Assembly (NCBI GenBank): GCA_958450325.1
Contig: OY288239.1
Span: 44,733,811-44,797,810, forward strand
Reading direction: 5' to 3'
DNA length: 64,000 bases
Origin: Agrostemma githago
Lineage: Eukaryota; Streptophyta; Magnoliopsida; Caryophyllales; Caryophyllaceae
Made by a program: the position numbers and the translations under genes
In this document: positions 10,996 to 22,285 of the stretch, in pieces
Numbering within the stretch: position 1 is the stretch's first letter
Layout: every line of letters starts with the position of its first letter
Notes under the pieces: generated by a model
Databases searched by the model: none
Seen by the model: the letters and a program-made list of their open reading frames with translations, nothing else
What the model was told of the DNA's origin: nothing

Positions 10996-13839
10996 ATTGT
11001 AACACCCGCAATTTCCTAACTTTGTTATCTGTTCCGTTACGATTATATCGTAACTCTGTAATATTTCATCAATTACATTTTTCCCATTTCGAGGTCTCTT
11101 TCATTATCGAGCCTAAAATTATTTATTTTTGTAAAAGGACTTTAATTATTCTATTTTTATTCGAAAATCCATTTAATTCTTTTCATCGCAAGTATGTTTA
11201 ATTATTTTTGAGAAATCATATTTTCTATGAACAATAGTTTTAAAATCGAGTTTGAACTATTTATTTTTCTAAAAATGCTCGATTATATTTAAAATTGGTT
11301 TCTAGCTCAAAAATATTTTATTTTCGAAAAATGGTTGTTTAATTATTTTACTACGCGATTTCATAAATAATTATTTTCTAATGCGTTTTTAATCCGATTT
11401 CTTCATAAACGCTTATATTATTTTTATCCTATCTATTTTAAATATTATCCAAGTATTTATTTTAATCGGAAACTTATCCTATCGATTTGTTGCTTGTTCT
11501 TTCCATCTCAACCATCTCGTCTCCTAGTTGAGTTAAGAGTCATTGTAACTCAATTATTCCTATCTTTTAGCTTTCTAATTTCTCTTTATATTCTCTTCCA
11601 TTCCAGTCTATTTTATTCACAACACAAGTCTTCTTTTCTCCTCTATGTTTTACGTTAAACTTCCTCCTTTTTGTTCGTCAATCCGATCCTAATTCGTCTC
11701 TAATTCTTTCCGATCTCGAGGGTAAATTAGTTACTCTTATTCGTTCTTCATCTCATTTTCTCCTTTCTATTCTCTTGCTTATAATGTGGTTTTAATACCA
11801 TATGTTTAATTATTTCGTAGGCTATCGTGCTACATCTGACGAAGACGATTATTTAATTGATTCAGATTTCGATTAAGGTAACATTGACACGTTACTCGGT
11901 ATTACGTGATATTATTGTTGTAGTTGTATGTATAGAAATTAGATTTTTGTTAGACAATATATTTATGTCTTGATTTTAATAACAAAGACTTTAAAATCGT
12001 AAATTTTCACATGTTTCGTTATTTTTAATCGTTTTTACGAGATTTACGAATAAATCGTTCTTTTATTATTAAAAAGTATTATAAGGCTGAGTCTAAAACA
12101 TACACATAATAATAATTTATCTAACAATTTTCGTGATTTTTTTATTTTTTTAATAAAGTTACAGCATGTTTCAGAATCTGTTTGTGTTTTGTACGAATTA
12201 ACATTCTATTTTAAATACCTTATTTCCAAATAATTTGAAAAGAGACTACTATTTGTTTTAAGTCTACTTTATGTCTGTTTAATTTCGTAAACTAATTCCA
12301 AGTAGTTTGGTCACAAAAAACTTTTATGAACAGGTGTCAAATTAAACCGCGATTCTGTCAGTTGTGATAAGATCTAAATTGAAACATATGTTAAAATTTT
12401 TATTTAATCTTGTTAATTTACGTACATAAACTACGAAGAGTCTAGATAATGTTTCCAATTGGATTTTGATTAAAATCAATTTTTAAACGTGTTTTATTAA
12501 ATAAATACAATCGAGTGTCTAATTCTGACAGTTTTTAAATATACGAATAAAAACCCATGTTTTATTTAGAATTTGTATTTCCTCCAGAAATAAAAGTTCT
12601 ATCTAAGTTTCTAAAGTTTTCAACCTCACTGATCTTACGTTGTTTTGATTTTTAATGATTTAATCACGAATTTTATGGTAAGACAGTGCAATTCTGAAAA
12701 ATCGGTCAAATTGTTATTTAAATACTTTTAATTACTTAAACTTCAATCTTTTGATAAATAATTATGATTTTGATAAACTTCAATCTTTTAATCATGAATT
12801 AAACATTTATATAATAAATATAATGTTTACGTCTCGAGGCCTAATATTAATTATTTTATATAACTCCTATTTTGAACGATTTCTATTTATAATAATACCT
12901 ACTTTTGAAAAGTTATTATTTTAAGAAAAATTATATTTTCATAAATTTTTCTCTTTTAAGAACAAATATATTCCTACTGAGTTTCGATAATGGCTTTGTT
13001 TTGGAGTTATGGAATAAGAGAAGTGTACGGGTAGAGTAATACAGCCTAGAGTATACGTTTTGCCATCAGCTATAAGGCTAGTGTATCCGAGCGGGATGCA
13101 TTGGTTGTTGAACTGGGCATGTTCTTGTCCATGAGTGTATGTTCATTTTGACCTTAAGCTCGTACCTCGCATGTAAGACGCCGTCGGATTGAACTGGGCA
13201 CAATTGGTGTTCCAGGAGGGGTGTGCATATTTACTTAAGCTAGGACGACCTCGCATTGATAAGTCGCCGTCCTATTATGGTTGAGTTGCCTAGATTAGAG
13301 ATCGAAGTTTGATTTGTTTGAACTAAGTTCTCGAAGCTAGTTTTTAGTATTCTCCTAGTGAAAGTCTATTCTGTTACACTGATTCATATCCATAACGCCG
13401 TTATTACTATTGGTTGATACTGACTTGCAGGTTGACAATCATTTTGAATTATTTTACTATATCATTTTAAACGTTTTCCATTTTGAACTATTTTGATATA
13501 ATAGTAATTATGCTTTAATATCATGTAATATGGCTGGGAGAACGTCGTCGTTACTCCCCACTGAATTGTGGCTGTTATGTTTATAACATGACAGGTAATT
13601 TGCTGCTGGGTTTGGGTGTGAGCTAGCGAGTAGCATGGATCCTACTCTACTTCATTTACATTAATTTTTGGATTGTTAAACCCATTTGGAGAATTTTTAT
13701 TTTTAGTCCTTTTGTAAAAAGTGGCCTTTGTATTGACTGACCGTTCTTTTTGTAAAATATAGAACATCAGTGTGTTTTAATCCTAAATCTACAGTGTTTC
13801 CGCCACTGTATTGCGTTAGAATTTATAGGGGATTACAAT
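10996..13839 (+). mobile_element. Solo LTR-B, about 2.84 kb
   Basis: It begins ATTGTAACACCCGC and ends GGGGATTACAAT, so the outermost bases are inverted (ATTGTAA/TTACAAT). ATTACAT lies at both borders (10991-10997 and 13838-13844), giving a likely 5-bp target duplication whose exact register is ambiguous. No primer site, polypurine tract or ORF follows, so it is best read as a solo LTR. It includes a partly duplicated module near 13140-13280 (CTTAAGCT...CCTCGCAT...GTCGCCGTC type) and a late block CTGAATTGTGGCTGTTATG near 13560. A chromovirus (Tekay/Del-like) source is a guess from the TGTAACACCC start. Confidence 0.65.
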
Positions 13840-13846
13840 TACATTT

Positions 13847-13905
13847 ATAATAATAATAATAATAATAATAAATAATAATAAATAATAATAATAATAATAA
13901 TAGTA

Positions 13906-13972
<67 letters not shown>
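13847..13972. repeat. (TAA)n microsatellite
   Basis: About 126 bp of nearly pure TAA/AAT repeats with a few AATA and GTAATA slips. Confidence 0.95.
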
Positions 13973-14039
13973 GCAAAAATTACACATTACAGCCTTATAA
14001 AAATCAGTTTTTTTAATTACAGACTTATAAATTGTTAGG

Positions 14040-14296
14040 AAGAGGTTCAGTTTTTTGAACAGCGGGTGTGAACATCCAGATTACACCTCAGTTGTTCAGA
14101 ATGCTTGGCATACTAAGGTTAATGGTTCTCCCATGTTTAGACTTTTCTCTAAACTGAAGATTGTGAAGAAGGTTCTAAAGGATTTTCATAAGAAACATTT
14201 TTCTAACATCTCCTCTAGAGTTCTTGAAGCTAAGGAGGAACTAATTGTTTGTCAAAAGCATCTGCAGGATAATCCTTTTTCCTTAACTCTTATTAG
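14040..14296 (+). pseudogene. LINE (L1-type) ORF2 fragment
   Basis: An open stretch reads FLNSGCEHPDYTSVVQNAW, then SPMFRLFSKLKIVKKVLKDF and HFSNISSRVLEAKEELIVC. This matches the segment of plant L1 ORF2 proteins between the endonuclease and reverse transcriptase domains (W-x-HPDF, GSPMFRL, LKxLKxxLKxxNKxHFSNI, A+xxL). About 80 codons remain. It is cut at 14296 by the 5' LTR of H0, with ATTAG as the last five bases. The other half should lie beyond the right end of H0 and is not in this window. Confidence 0.75.
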
Positions 14297-14592
14297 TGTT
14301 GTGTGCCAAATTTGGACCGTTTTTCCTCCCATTTAGACCCGTTTTTCCTCCGTTTTGCGAGAATAGAGTGTGATTATCGCCGTATTTTGCGTAGTTCTCG
14401 CATTAGTGTCTCTCTTTTGCATTTTACGTGTTTTTGGTAGTTTTCTATCTATTTTGATAGGATTTTGACCGAAAACGAGTATGAGCTTTTACGAGCATGA
14501 GAGAGATACGGTCCAAGAGCAAAGCACACAACCGAAAGTTTTAGTAATCCAATTGATCGACGAAGAAAGAGACCGGAAAAGAGGAGAGACTC

Positions 14593-14841
14593 CACCGGGT
14601 GAAACTTCACCCGGTGAGTCATCACCGGGTGAAGTTTCGCCCGACGACATTTTCCACTCCCCGAAGATTTTCATGGCAGCTACCACCGGGCGAAACGACC
14701 GAGCGAAATTTCGTCCACCGGGTGAAATTTCGCCCGATGGAGAAAGACGCCAAAAATGACGATTCGTGAAGAAAATCTCACCGGGTGAAATTTCACCCGG
14801 TGGTGCCTATGTCGTCAACCGCAGGGTGAAGTTTTGCCCCA
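14593..14841. repeat. GC-rich palindrome array in H0 5' LTR
   Basis: Perfect or near-perfect 24-bp palindromes built on CACCGGGTGAA/TTCACCCGGTG occur at 14593-14616 and 14779-14802, with half-decayed copies at 14621-14646, 14683-14740 and a remnant near 14822. The 3' LTR counterpart (26193-26430) lacks about 32 bp of the middle unit, so copy number changed after insertion. The same motif recurs internally at 19198-19495. Confidence 0.9.
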
Positions 14842-14924
14842 TGAAGATGCAAAGGGTGAAGGTCTAGGCTTAATGAAGAAGGATTGGATTATGGGCCTTA
14901 AACTTGTGTGACCCATTAAGGAAC

Positions 14925-14933
14925 TCTATATAT
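14925..14933 (+). promoter_or_regulatory. TATA-like box of H0 5' LTR
   Basis: CTATATATA lies in an otherwise mixed-base stretch about 630 bp into the LTR and is conserved in the 3' LTR at 26494-26502. It is a plausible Pol II TATA box for the element; transcription start not determined. Confidence 0.5.
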
Positions 14934-15354
14934 ACTTATCCTAGGGTTTTGAGACAGAGGAGGAAGTAGAATCTTAAATTGTGCCTCCTTAGCTTAGGGT
15001 AGGAGATCTCCATAGTAGTAGTAGTAGTTTGTAGTAAGTTTCTTAGAAAATTCTCTAAACAATTAGTAAATCTACTTAGTATTAGTGTAATTAGTAGACA
15101 AGTTTCCATCTTTGTTGAAGATTATTGAAGATTCAAGGGTTTTGTAAGGGTTTATGTGACAAAACTCTTGTATTATTTCTTGAAGATTTATATTGCTTAT
15201 ATTGAAGATTGAAGACTTATGCATGGATTTGTGACAAATTCTTGTATATTTCTCCCAAGATTCAATCTTTATTATTAATCTTCAACTTCCACCTTAGATT
15301 TCTCCATAGTTGGTAAATTCTCTCCATTAGTTAGCTTATGTTTTTCTCTCCTTT

Positions 15355-15506
15355 CTTAGTTTCTCTCTTAGTATAATTGTTAGTGTAGTTTTCTTAGTTT
15401 CTCTCTTAGTGTAATTGTTAGTGTAGTTTTCTTAGTTTCTCTCTTAGTGTAATTGTTAGTGTAGTTTTCTTAGTTTCTCTCTTAGTATAATTGTTAGTGT
15501 AGTTTT
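15355..15506. repeat. Four 38-bp tandem units in H0 LTR
   Basis: The unit starts CTTAGTTTCTCTCTTAGT and runs 38 bp, four times in a row, with only G/A differences. A matching, slightly more diverged array is at about 26938-27089 in the 3' LTR. Confidence 0.9.
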
Positions 15507-16144
15507 TATGCATGCTTTAGTTAGATTATCCTTGGTTAGTGTATTGTTGATTATCACCATGACTAGTGAGTAGATTTTCTTGTTGGGGAATTAGGGAGGA
15601 GGATTTGGATTACTTGATTCAAGGGATGTTGGTGGGTTGTTTACTTGTTGATTATCAATTTTAAGGTTTTTGTGTCTTTGTTGATCTAGAATCGCGACTA
15701 GACGGACCTTGACTCGCCTCTACCAATATGGGGAAACTCGGGGTAGAAATTACTTTAATTTGAGACTTACCCTTTCATCGCGAACGCGGGTTTAGGTAGG
15801 TTGGGTGAAGAAATCGAAAGGTGGCACTCTCCCTTTTCGACGTTGTAACTAAAACTCGATCCCGAGACTTTTAAGACCCCATTTCCGAATCCCAACTCTC
15901 CCCAACACCTTTCCTATTATAGTCCCTAGCCTCGGTAGTGTAGTTCGCTAGCATTAGTTAGACCCCTCTCTAGACCCAAAACCCCTATCTCAATCCCGAT
16001 CACGATTGAACTCTAGACTTGACCAATACGACTTAACCCCTCTCCCTGTGGATCGATCCCGACCTACCACTACTACACTAGTTAGGTTAGTCGGAGTTAT
16101 AAATATTGTTTGATTGCACGGGTCACGACGCCCGCGCGTCAAAA

Positions 16145-16162
16145 TGGCGCCGTTGCCGGGGA
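16145..16162 (+). other. H0 primer-binding site (tRNA-Asp type)
   Basis: TGGCGCCGTTGCCGGGGA starts three bases after the LTR end. It is complementary to the 3' end expected for plant tRNA-Asp, the usual primer of Athila elements. Confidence 0.85.
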
Positions 16163-16437
16163 GACGGTGATTAGTTAATTGATTAAGTCTTAGTTTTATT
16201 GTGATTGGATAATTGTTTTTCTTTCCTCCAACCCTAGTGCCATTAGGTGCTAGGAGGACTCATTGTTTGTTGAGTTTTTGCTAGGTTTACTCTTGATTTA
16301 GGTTGCTTGATCCCCATTCGGAGAGCAAGTCGCTTGGAAACATTGTGACTGAAGCAACAACTCGATAGTGTAATCCTCCATCAATTTCACCATTTCTCAA
16401 CACTCCATCCTAAAAAACAACTTCCAAGGATTCAAGT

Positions 16438-17672
16438 ATGGCTACACTTGGGTCCCATTCTCAACCATCTATTGAAGAGATTTCTTCACCCGTCTTCATT
16501 GGAGCCATCCCGGAGAGTTTCGAGCTTAAACCTTCCATCATCCATTTAATTCAACAACAAACTTTCCGAGGTTTGCCGGATGAAGATGTGATATAGCATG
16601 TTTGTCTTTTCAAGGAAAGTCTTATTGGTGTCAAGCTTGAAGGTGTCACCGAGTGCCAACTACGTCGGATTCTCTTTCCTCGCACCTTGCGTGATGGAGC
16701 AAGGAGATGGATTAAGAGATTCCCCAACAATACTTTTCGCACTTGGAAACACTTGAGCAACGCATTCCTCGAAAAATACTACCCACCATCCAAGACCAAC
16801 AAATTCCGAAGAGAAATTCAAACATTCCAACAACAAGAAAATGAGAGCATAAGTAAAGCCTGGGACCGATTTCAAATGTTGCAAAGGAAATGTCCGCACC
16901 ACGGCATCCCTAGTTGGCTTTTACTTCATATATTCTTTCACTCGTTATTGGATAATGCCAAAGATAATGTTAATGCGGCGGCAAAAGGCGATTTCTTTTT
17001 GTTAAATGAAATCGAATCTACAAAACTCATTGAAAGGATAGCCAAGAATGATGAATACTCCGAAAATGATCAACATGAAGAGCTAAGTGATGACACGACA
17101 TCGTCAACCGAGAGTAGAACCGAACTTGAAGCTAGAATTGAGGAGTTGGTCAAGCAATTTGAGGTGTATGTTGCTAGAGCCAATTCTCCACCCAAGACTA
17201 GAACATCTCCACCAAGAAGGGTAAGTTCACCGAGACAAGCGTCCATTTCACCACCGAAATTGTATCGTATTGAAATTCCATGTGATCATTGTGGGAGATA
17301 TGACCACGATTCCGAATTGTGTACGAGAAGAAGAGTGCTTTTCAAGCCAACACCCAAAGAATCCATGAAAAATCTCAAACGAACAATCCTAATTCGGGGA
17401 CCAGATTTTATTCCATGCCTACTCAAGGATCATATCCTTTTCCAAGAGCCCCCAATCAAAGGGTTTATCCTAATTCTCATGGCTTCTATTATCAACCGAG
17501 ACCTCCTCACACAAATCAATTCAATCAAGACTATTACTATCCTCAAGGACCGCCTAGACCAAACTATGTTCCTTCCTTTGGAAACAATTCTCCATTCAAT
17601 CAAGGTCCTCCAAGGAACTTTCAAGGTAATTTTCAATCCCTTTACGACATTCAACAAACCATCAATTTTTAA
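16438..17672 (+). pseudogene. H0 gag (broken): retrotransposon Gag with zinc knuckle
   Basis: The start MATLGSHSQPSIEE at 16438 is in frame with a Gag domain (FRGLPDEDV, then LRDGARRWIKRFPNN, LSNAFLEKYYPPSK, ISKAWDRFQMLQRKCPHHGI), matching the retrotrans_gag pattern of Athila/Tat elements. A TAG at 16594-16596 cuts the frame in the Gag domain. A CCHC zinc knuckle CDHCGRYDHDSELC (C-x2-C-x4-H-x4-C) follows near 17280-17321. The frame shifts at about 17320-17340 into a Pro/Tyr/Asn/Gln-rich tail (QGSYPFPRAPNQRVY to TINF). A TAA at 17670-17672 separates it from the protease ORF in the same frame. Function in an intact element would be RNA packaging in virus-like particles; this copy has one stop, one frameshift and a terminal stop. 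Confidence 0.85.
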
Positions 17673-18929
17673 TTGAAAGAAAATGCGTCAAATCGAGCTA
17701 GACTTGAAGCTTTAGAGGCACGTTCGGCCTCGCAAGCTCAATCTTCTCAAGAGCCAACCGATTCTTTCAATAATGCATCAGTGAATGCCATTAAGGTAAT
17801 GAGCAAAAAGGAACCGGTGAAACCCTTTGACCGACAAAATACATCTCATCCCTCAATCAATGAAAATGGTGAGAAAGTGGTTAAGGACATAACCGAAAGA
17901 CCAAGAAGAGATCCATCAAAGTACCTTGTAGGAGAGATTGCGTACGTTATTGAACAAATACCAATAGAGGACACAAACTTAATCTCTAGAATTGAGGTAC
18001 CACCCTTGAATGACATGCCACAAACCTCATTCAACAACCAAGCCTTGGGCTTGATAACATTCACCAACCTTATTGAAAACATTGATACAAGCGCATCCAT
18101 GCCTAGCCCGTCCGATTACATCCGAGACATCATTTTGAAACCCGCCGAGAAGGAAAAAGCTCCCATATCTCCAAAGTCCAACCCTACAGTCACAATTCCC
18201 ATCAAACTTGGAGATCCGGGTAGCTTTGCCATTCCGTGCTCCATCGACCATGTCTTAATAGACCGGGCTTTGTGCGACCTTGGAGCCGACATTAGTTTGA
18301 TGCCCTTAGCCATTGCTCGCACTATTTATATTAAAGACTTGGATTATTTTCCTGTGAACGTGCAAATGGCCGATGGAACCACTAAAGAGCCCTACGGATT
18401 GGCTCGTAATCTCATGGTTAATGTGGGGAATTTATATATCCCCACCGACTTCGTCATTTTGGACATGCCAATTGAGGAGCGAAATCCTATCCTCTTGGGA
18501 CGGCCTTTTCTAGCTACCGGTGGGGTAATTATCGATGTAAAGCGAGGACGTTTATCTTTCAATGTCGCTAATGAAATGGTCCAATTTGTGCTTCCCGCGT
18601 TCCTTCCCGAAGATCCTCCTAATACGGAGTTTTGGAACCAAATGGTGGAGTTCCCATCAAATGAAGAACCTTCTACCGAAGATCTTGACTACGATGATGA
18701 AGAAGACAACGGTGCCCTATTCATACTTGGTTCTACCTCCGACGAAGATATTCCCGAAGAATTTGCAATGCTTCCCGAGGTAGCACAACTTATGAATATG
18801 CCGGAGTTTAGAGAAAAGCTCAAGCTCGGTAGTGAGGAATTCGAAGTGATGATCAAGACCCTCCGGGTTGCTTTTCAAGCAACCCCGATTAAACTCGAAC
18901 TATTCAATTCGGTTTGGTGGTGTCCATAA
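17673..18929 (+). pseudogene. H0 aspartic protease region (418 codons)
   Basis: Directly after the gag TAA the frame stays open for 418 codons. Residues about 170-300 form a retropepsin-like domain: VTIPIKLGDPGSFAIPCSI, catalytic-loop DLGADISLMP, then ILLGRPFLATGGVIIDV. The DLGA in place of D-S/T-G is normal for Athila elements. An acidic tail follows (DYDDEEDN). The frame then reads LELFNSVWWCP and stops where the junction to RT (LP..L+Y.FLG) would be expected, so the downstream polymerase has been lost through a deletion whose scar is near 18900. No separate start codon is expected because protease is made as part of a polyprotein. Confidence 0.8.
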
Positions 18930-19786
18930 TAATCACCTTGTAAATATTTGTATATTCTTTTCACTTTTTATTTCCCCTTGGACAATAACTTTTGGATTTT
19001 TCTTTTTGGAGCTTCCTTGCTTTGGTATCTGCAGGAATCATGAAGATTTCTTTCGAAATTTTTGGGGTTGTGCTATAAATGATTATGAACGATCGAAGAT
19101 TAAGAAGATAAGTTATGTTTTTGAAGAGCTAAGGATGGTTTGGGCCAAGTCATAGAGATTTTTCGTAGCAAAGTCTCGTTTCGAAATGGATTATTTTACC
19201 GGGTGAAATTTCACCCGGTGACGACTTTGCTCGAAATAATGGAATTGACGGAAAATCCGTCGGGTAAAATTTCACCCGGTGGAATCTCACCGGGCAAAAT
19301 TTCGCCCTGCGGTAAAAATTTTGCGACTTGGAAATTGACGGATATCCGACCGGGCGAAATTTCGCCCGATGGAGTCTGACCGGGCGAAATTTCGCCCGGT
19401 GGTGAAACAGCGCGGAAATGCCGAAAAACGACCCGAACACCGTCGGGTGAAATTTCACCCGGTGGGTGACCACCGGGCGAAAAATCACCCCGCGTCCCAT
19501 ATACCCAGCAAAACCCCCATTCCCAACTTCATAATCTACCTTTTCCTCTCTCTCCCCTCAACCAAACCCCAAAAACCCCAAAAACCCCAAACAAACCCCA
19601 AATCCTCCACCTTAAACCACCTCTAATCCCTCCATTCCTCCACCAAAATCAAATTAAATTATATATTTCTCATCCTTATCACATTCCTAACATCTTCTTG
19701 GAGTTTGTTTCGAGAAATCGTTCAAGTTTCGACAAACCCCAAACCGAGACCGTCAACACTTTATTTGTCAAATTCAAGCATCAAGA
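18930..19786. other. Polymerase-less gap of H0 with leader for the env-like ORF
   Basis: No RT, RNase H or integrase motif is visible in any frame. The right part holds the palindrome array at 19198-19495, then a C-rich stretch of AACCCCAAAA repeats (19555-19600). ATG of the env-like ORF follows at 19787. Small frames here (19140-19626) translate the palindromes only. Confidence 0.7.
19198..19495. repeat. Internal palindrome array of H0
   Basis: About six copies of CCGGGYGAAATTTCRCCCGG: a perfect copy at 19198-19219, then units near 19258, 19285, 19350, 19380, 19443 and 19470. Y/R changes are compensatory in several copies (GGGTGAAATTTCACCC against GGGCGAAATTTCGCCC), so the inverted symmetry is kept while the sequence drifts. 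Confidence 0.9.
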
Positions 19787-20716
19787 ATGAGAAGGGTGAA
19801 GCAAATGGCGGAGAAACGAATTTCTTCAATGCTAGGTCGGAATTCGGGGTCAACATCGTTCTCTAGGTCGGAGGAGACGGCCGAGGCTCGGGATGAATCT
19901 ATCCTGATGCCGTTTCAGACACAAAGACCAACACCGCGCGAACAACCTGTTCCGCTTGAGGTACGTTACCCAAAAAATTCGCCGTACTTTCCGTCATGCT
20001 GAATCTGGTTTATATTTCGCTAAAAAAGCTCATGTTGATAAGTGTAAGAAATTTTGGGTCTGTCGTCTCGAGCCGACTCGTTGGGCGGCTCGAGATGTAC
20101 TTGAGTGTATGGGTATAGACACGGAGGTTCGAACAATGTGCCAAAGCCTTGGTCTTAGCAGGTTTTATACCTCCGAGGAGAAAACTTTTCAGAAGTTGAC
20201 GTGCGAGTTTTTCGCAACTTTCGAGCTAAGTGGTGACGATAATGCCACTGTCTCGTTTCAGCTGCGAGAAACTATGTACGTCCTCAATTTGAGGGACTTT
20301 GGTGCATTGCTTGGTTTACCTTCTTCGGTCCTTGGAAGGCCTAGAGCGGGACAGACTCGGGACGATAAATTCGGCCGAGATCGATTCTGGTTAAAAATAG
20401 CCCGCCAGAGGACTTTCAAGGGAGGGAAGATGCGTTCTTTCTCTATTCGGAACCCCATCCTTCGATATTTGGCACGTATCATAGCCAACTCATTCTTGAC
20501 AAGCTATGATACGCACCATAACTGTAGTGCCACAGCTGTGCAGTTATTGGAGGATGCGGTTTTGAACAGAGGCCCGTCTATCGATATGTCCGAGGCCTTA
20601 GCTACTCATTTTGGCCAGGTTGCGAAGGGCAGCCGCAAGAAAATTTCTTGTGGCGGTATTGTAACGATGATAGCTAGAGCCTTGGACATTGATTTTAGCG
20701 ATTTAGCACCAGTTGA

Positions 20717-21448
20717 TGAAACACCCCACATTGATTGAAGATGTCCTATTTATGAGCTTTGCTTAAAGGGATTTGAAGTACTACTCATATCAACAAAGTG
20801 CACTTTCTTTTCTGGTTTGCCCATGATAAGAACTCCGCAGTTAAGCGTGCTTGGCTAGGAGCAAATCTTAGGATGGGTGACCTCCTGGGAAGGTTTCCGG
20901 GATGCGCATGAGTGAGGACAAAATGTGCTGGAAAGGACTCGTGTTGGTCTGTGGGACCAGTACAAAGCCTGGCGGGCTACCGCAGTTAACATTTCCGGTC
21001 CTAGGATTGGGCCGGGGTGTTACAAGTGGTATCAGAGCAACCCTGCGACCGTGCATTTGGCACCTAGCGGGGGTGGATTCTGGGTCAGCGGTTATGCTGC
21101 CAGGCGCAACGAGGACGTTGCGTTCTTCAAGTGGGAGTGATTGAAACACCCCACATTGATTGAAGATGTCCTATTTATGAGCTTTGCTTAAAGGGATTTG
21201 AAGTACTACTCATATCAACAAAGTGCACTTTCTTTTCTGGTTTGCCCATGATAAGAACTCCGCAGTTAAGCGTGCTTGGCTGGGAGCAATCTTAGGATGG
21301 GTGACCTCCTGGGAAGGTTTCCGGGATGCGCATGAGTGAGGACAAAATGTGCTGGAAAGGACTCGTGTTGGTCTGTGGGACCAGTACAAAGCCTGGCGGG
21401 CTACCGCAGTTAACATTTCCGGTCCTAGGACTGGGCCGGGGTGTTACA
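20717..21448 (+). mobile_element. Cassandra TRIM retrotransposon, complete (732 bp)
   Basis: Two LTRs of 308 and 307 bp (20717-21024, 21142-21448), both TGAAACACCCC...GGTGTTACA, enclose 117 bp. A perfect 5-bp duplication GTTGA flanks it (20712-20716, 21449-21453). The primer site TGGTATCAGAGC (21027-21038, initiator-Met type) follows the first LTR. A purine run AAGTGGGAG precedes the second. LTRs contain 5S rRNA-like sequence, the defining mark of Cassandra. It encodes no protein. The LTRs differ by a 1-bp indel and a few substitutions, so the insertion is fairly young. The frames at 20868-21149 are shadows of this element. Confidence 0.95.
20829..20895 (+). promoter_or_regulatory. 5S rRNA-like Pol III promoter block in Cassandra 5' LTR
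   Basis: AGAACTCCGCAGTTAAGCGT, then GCTTGG, and after a short variable part AGGATGGGTGACCTCCTGGG. These are the box A, intermediate element and box C regions of plant 5S rRNA genes. The first half of a 5S gene is missing, so it is not a 5S gene. The 3' LTR copy is at about 21252-21318. Confidence 0.9.
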
Positions 21449-22285
21449 GTTGACGGAGCGGGACTTTTTATAGATGAAGTTTATTGTCCTTTCCTTGTGT
21501 GGCCCCAGAAAGGGGATTATGGCAGTTTGTTCTTGTATAAGATTACTGAAATGAGAGTTATTGCAATGCCTAACAACGAATGGGTTAGGCTATATGTTGA
21601 AGAGAACTTCGGCATGCCGAAGAGGTCTGGGGAGTACATTCGGGATAACACCCGAGGTAAGTTCTATATGGTTCAATACCCCGATGGACCTTTAGATTAT
21701 GGCGACGATGATATTGAGGTCGTAGACGTGTCGGAGGAGGAACCAGAGGTTGAAACCTCTCGGGATGAGGGTCATAGGACTTTACCGTCATCATCACACG
21801 GACCCTCTTCCTCCCGTCAGACCGAACCCCCGACCTCCCAGTTTTTCACACCCGACTTTACACCGCACAGACACTCCACGTTCACCCAGACTACCCCCGG
21901 TTTTCAGGAGGACGTCAACATGAGTCCTCCATGACACTCCTCGTTCTTCGGATCTGAGGACTTTTATAACCAGTGGGGGGAAGTTTATGACCGTACACGT
22001 CAGACTTGGGAGAACTCGACCACCTCCTTGAACTTGGCCCAGGATGCCTATAATGTAGCCCGGGATGCGCGCGATACTGCGCATGGTTCTTACACGTACT
22101 CTAGGGAAGGCTTTGAGTTTGCCCGGAGTAGCTTTGAGATGGCTAGGGACGCCCAAGCAGCGAGGATGGCGGCGGAGGAGAACCAAAGGATGTTGTAGCA
22201 GCAACAGAACCTCTTCAATCAAATTTTTGGTGTGCCTCCGCCAGGGTCTTACTACCCACCACCTCGTCCCCCAGGTCCGATGTGA

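Larger units (their letters stand above)
14297..16141 (+). repeat. H0 5' LTR (1845 bp)
   Basis: It begins TGTTGTGTGCC and ends CGCGCGTCA (TG...CA). It is repeated at 25898-27403 with high identity until the H1 insertion. It contains, in order, a GC-rich palindrome array, a TATA-like box at 14925, a TAG-repeat near 15017 and four 38-bp tandem units at 15355. The 92-codon frame at 14481-14759 exists in both LTRs, but its PGE(T/S/V)SPG repeats simply translate the palindromes, so it is not called as a gene. Confidence 0.9.
19787..22285 (+). pseudogene. H0 env-like / Athila ORF1-family ORF, interrupted by Cassandra
   Basis: Starts MRRVKQMAEKRISSMLG at 19787, shifts frame near 19960-19980, then continues as QKIRRTFRHAESGLYFAKKA and on through LRDFGALLGLPS, NPILRYLARIIANSFLTSYD and ISCGGIVTMIARALDIDF. 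These match the plant ATHILA ORF-1 family, the extra ORF downstream of pol, of unproven function (often called env-like). Cassandra splits it at 20716/21449. After the insertion the frame resumes with AGLFIDEVYCPFLVWPQKG, an acidic stretch, a Ser/Pro/Thr-rich part and a helical Ala/Arg-rich tail. TGA at 21932 and TAG near 22197 break the tail, which ends PPPRPPGPM at 22285. A coiled-coil-like region lies near 21990-22190. No clear membrane segment or signal peptide was seen. Confidence 0.75.

Noticed and set aside
14481..14759. 92-codon frame with PGE repeats, present in both H0 LTRs
   Set aside because: The repeats are translations of DNA palindromes and both strands give similar frames. No domain, and LTR identity alone explains the conservation.
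20829..20895. 5S rRNA gene
   Set aside because: Only the 3' part of 5S with the internal promoter is present and it sits in both LTRs of a TRIM, so it is Cassandra, not a 5S locus.
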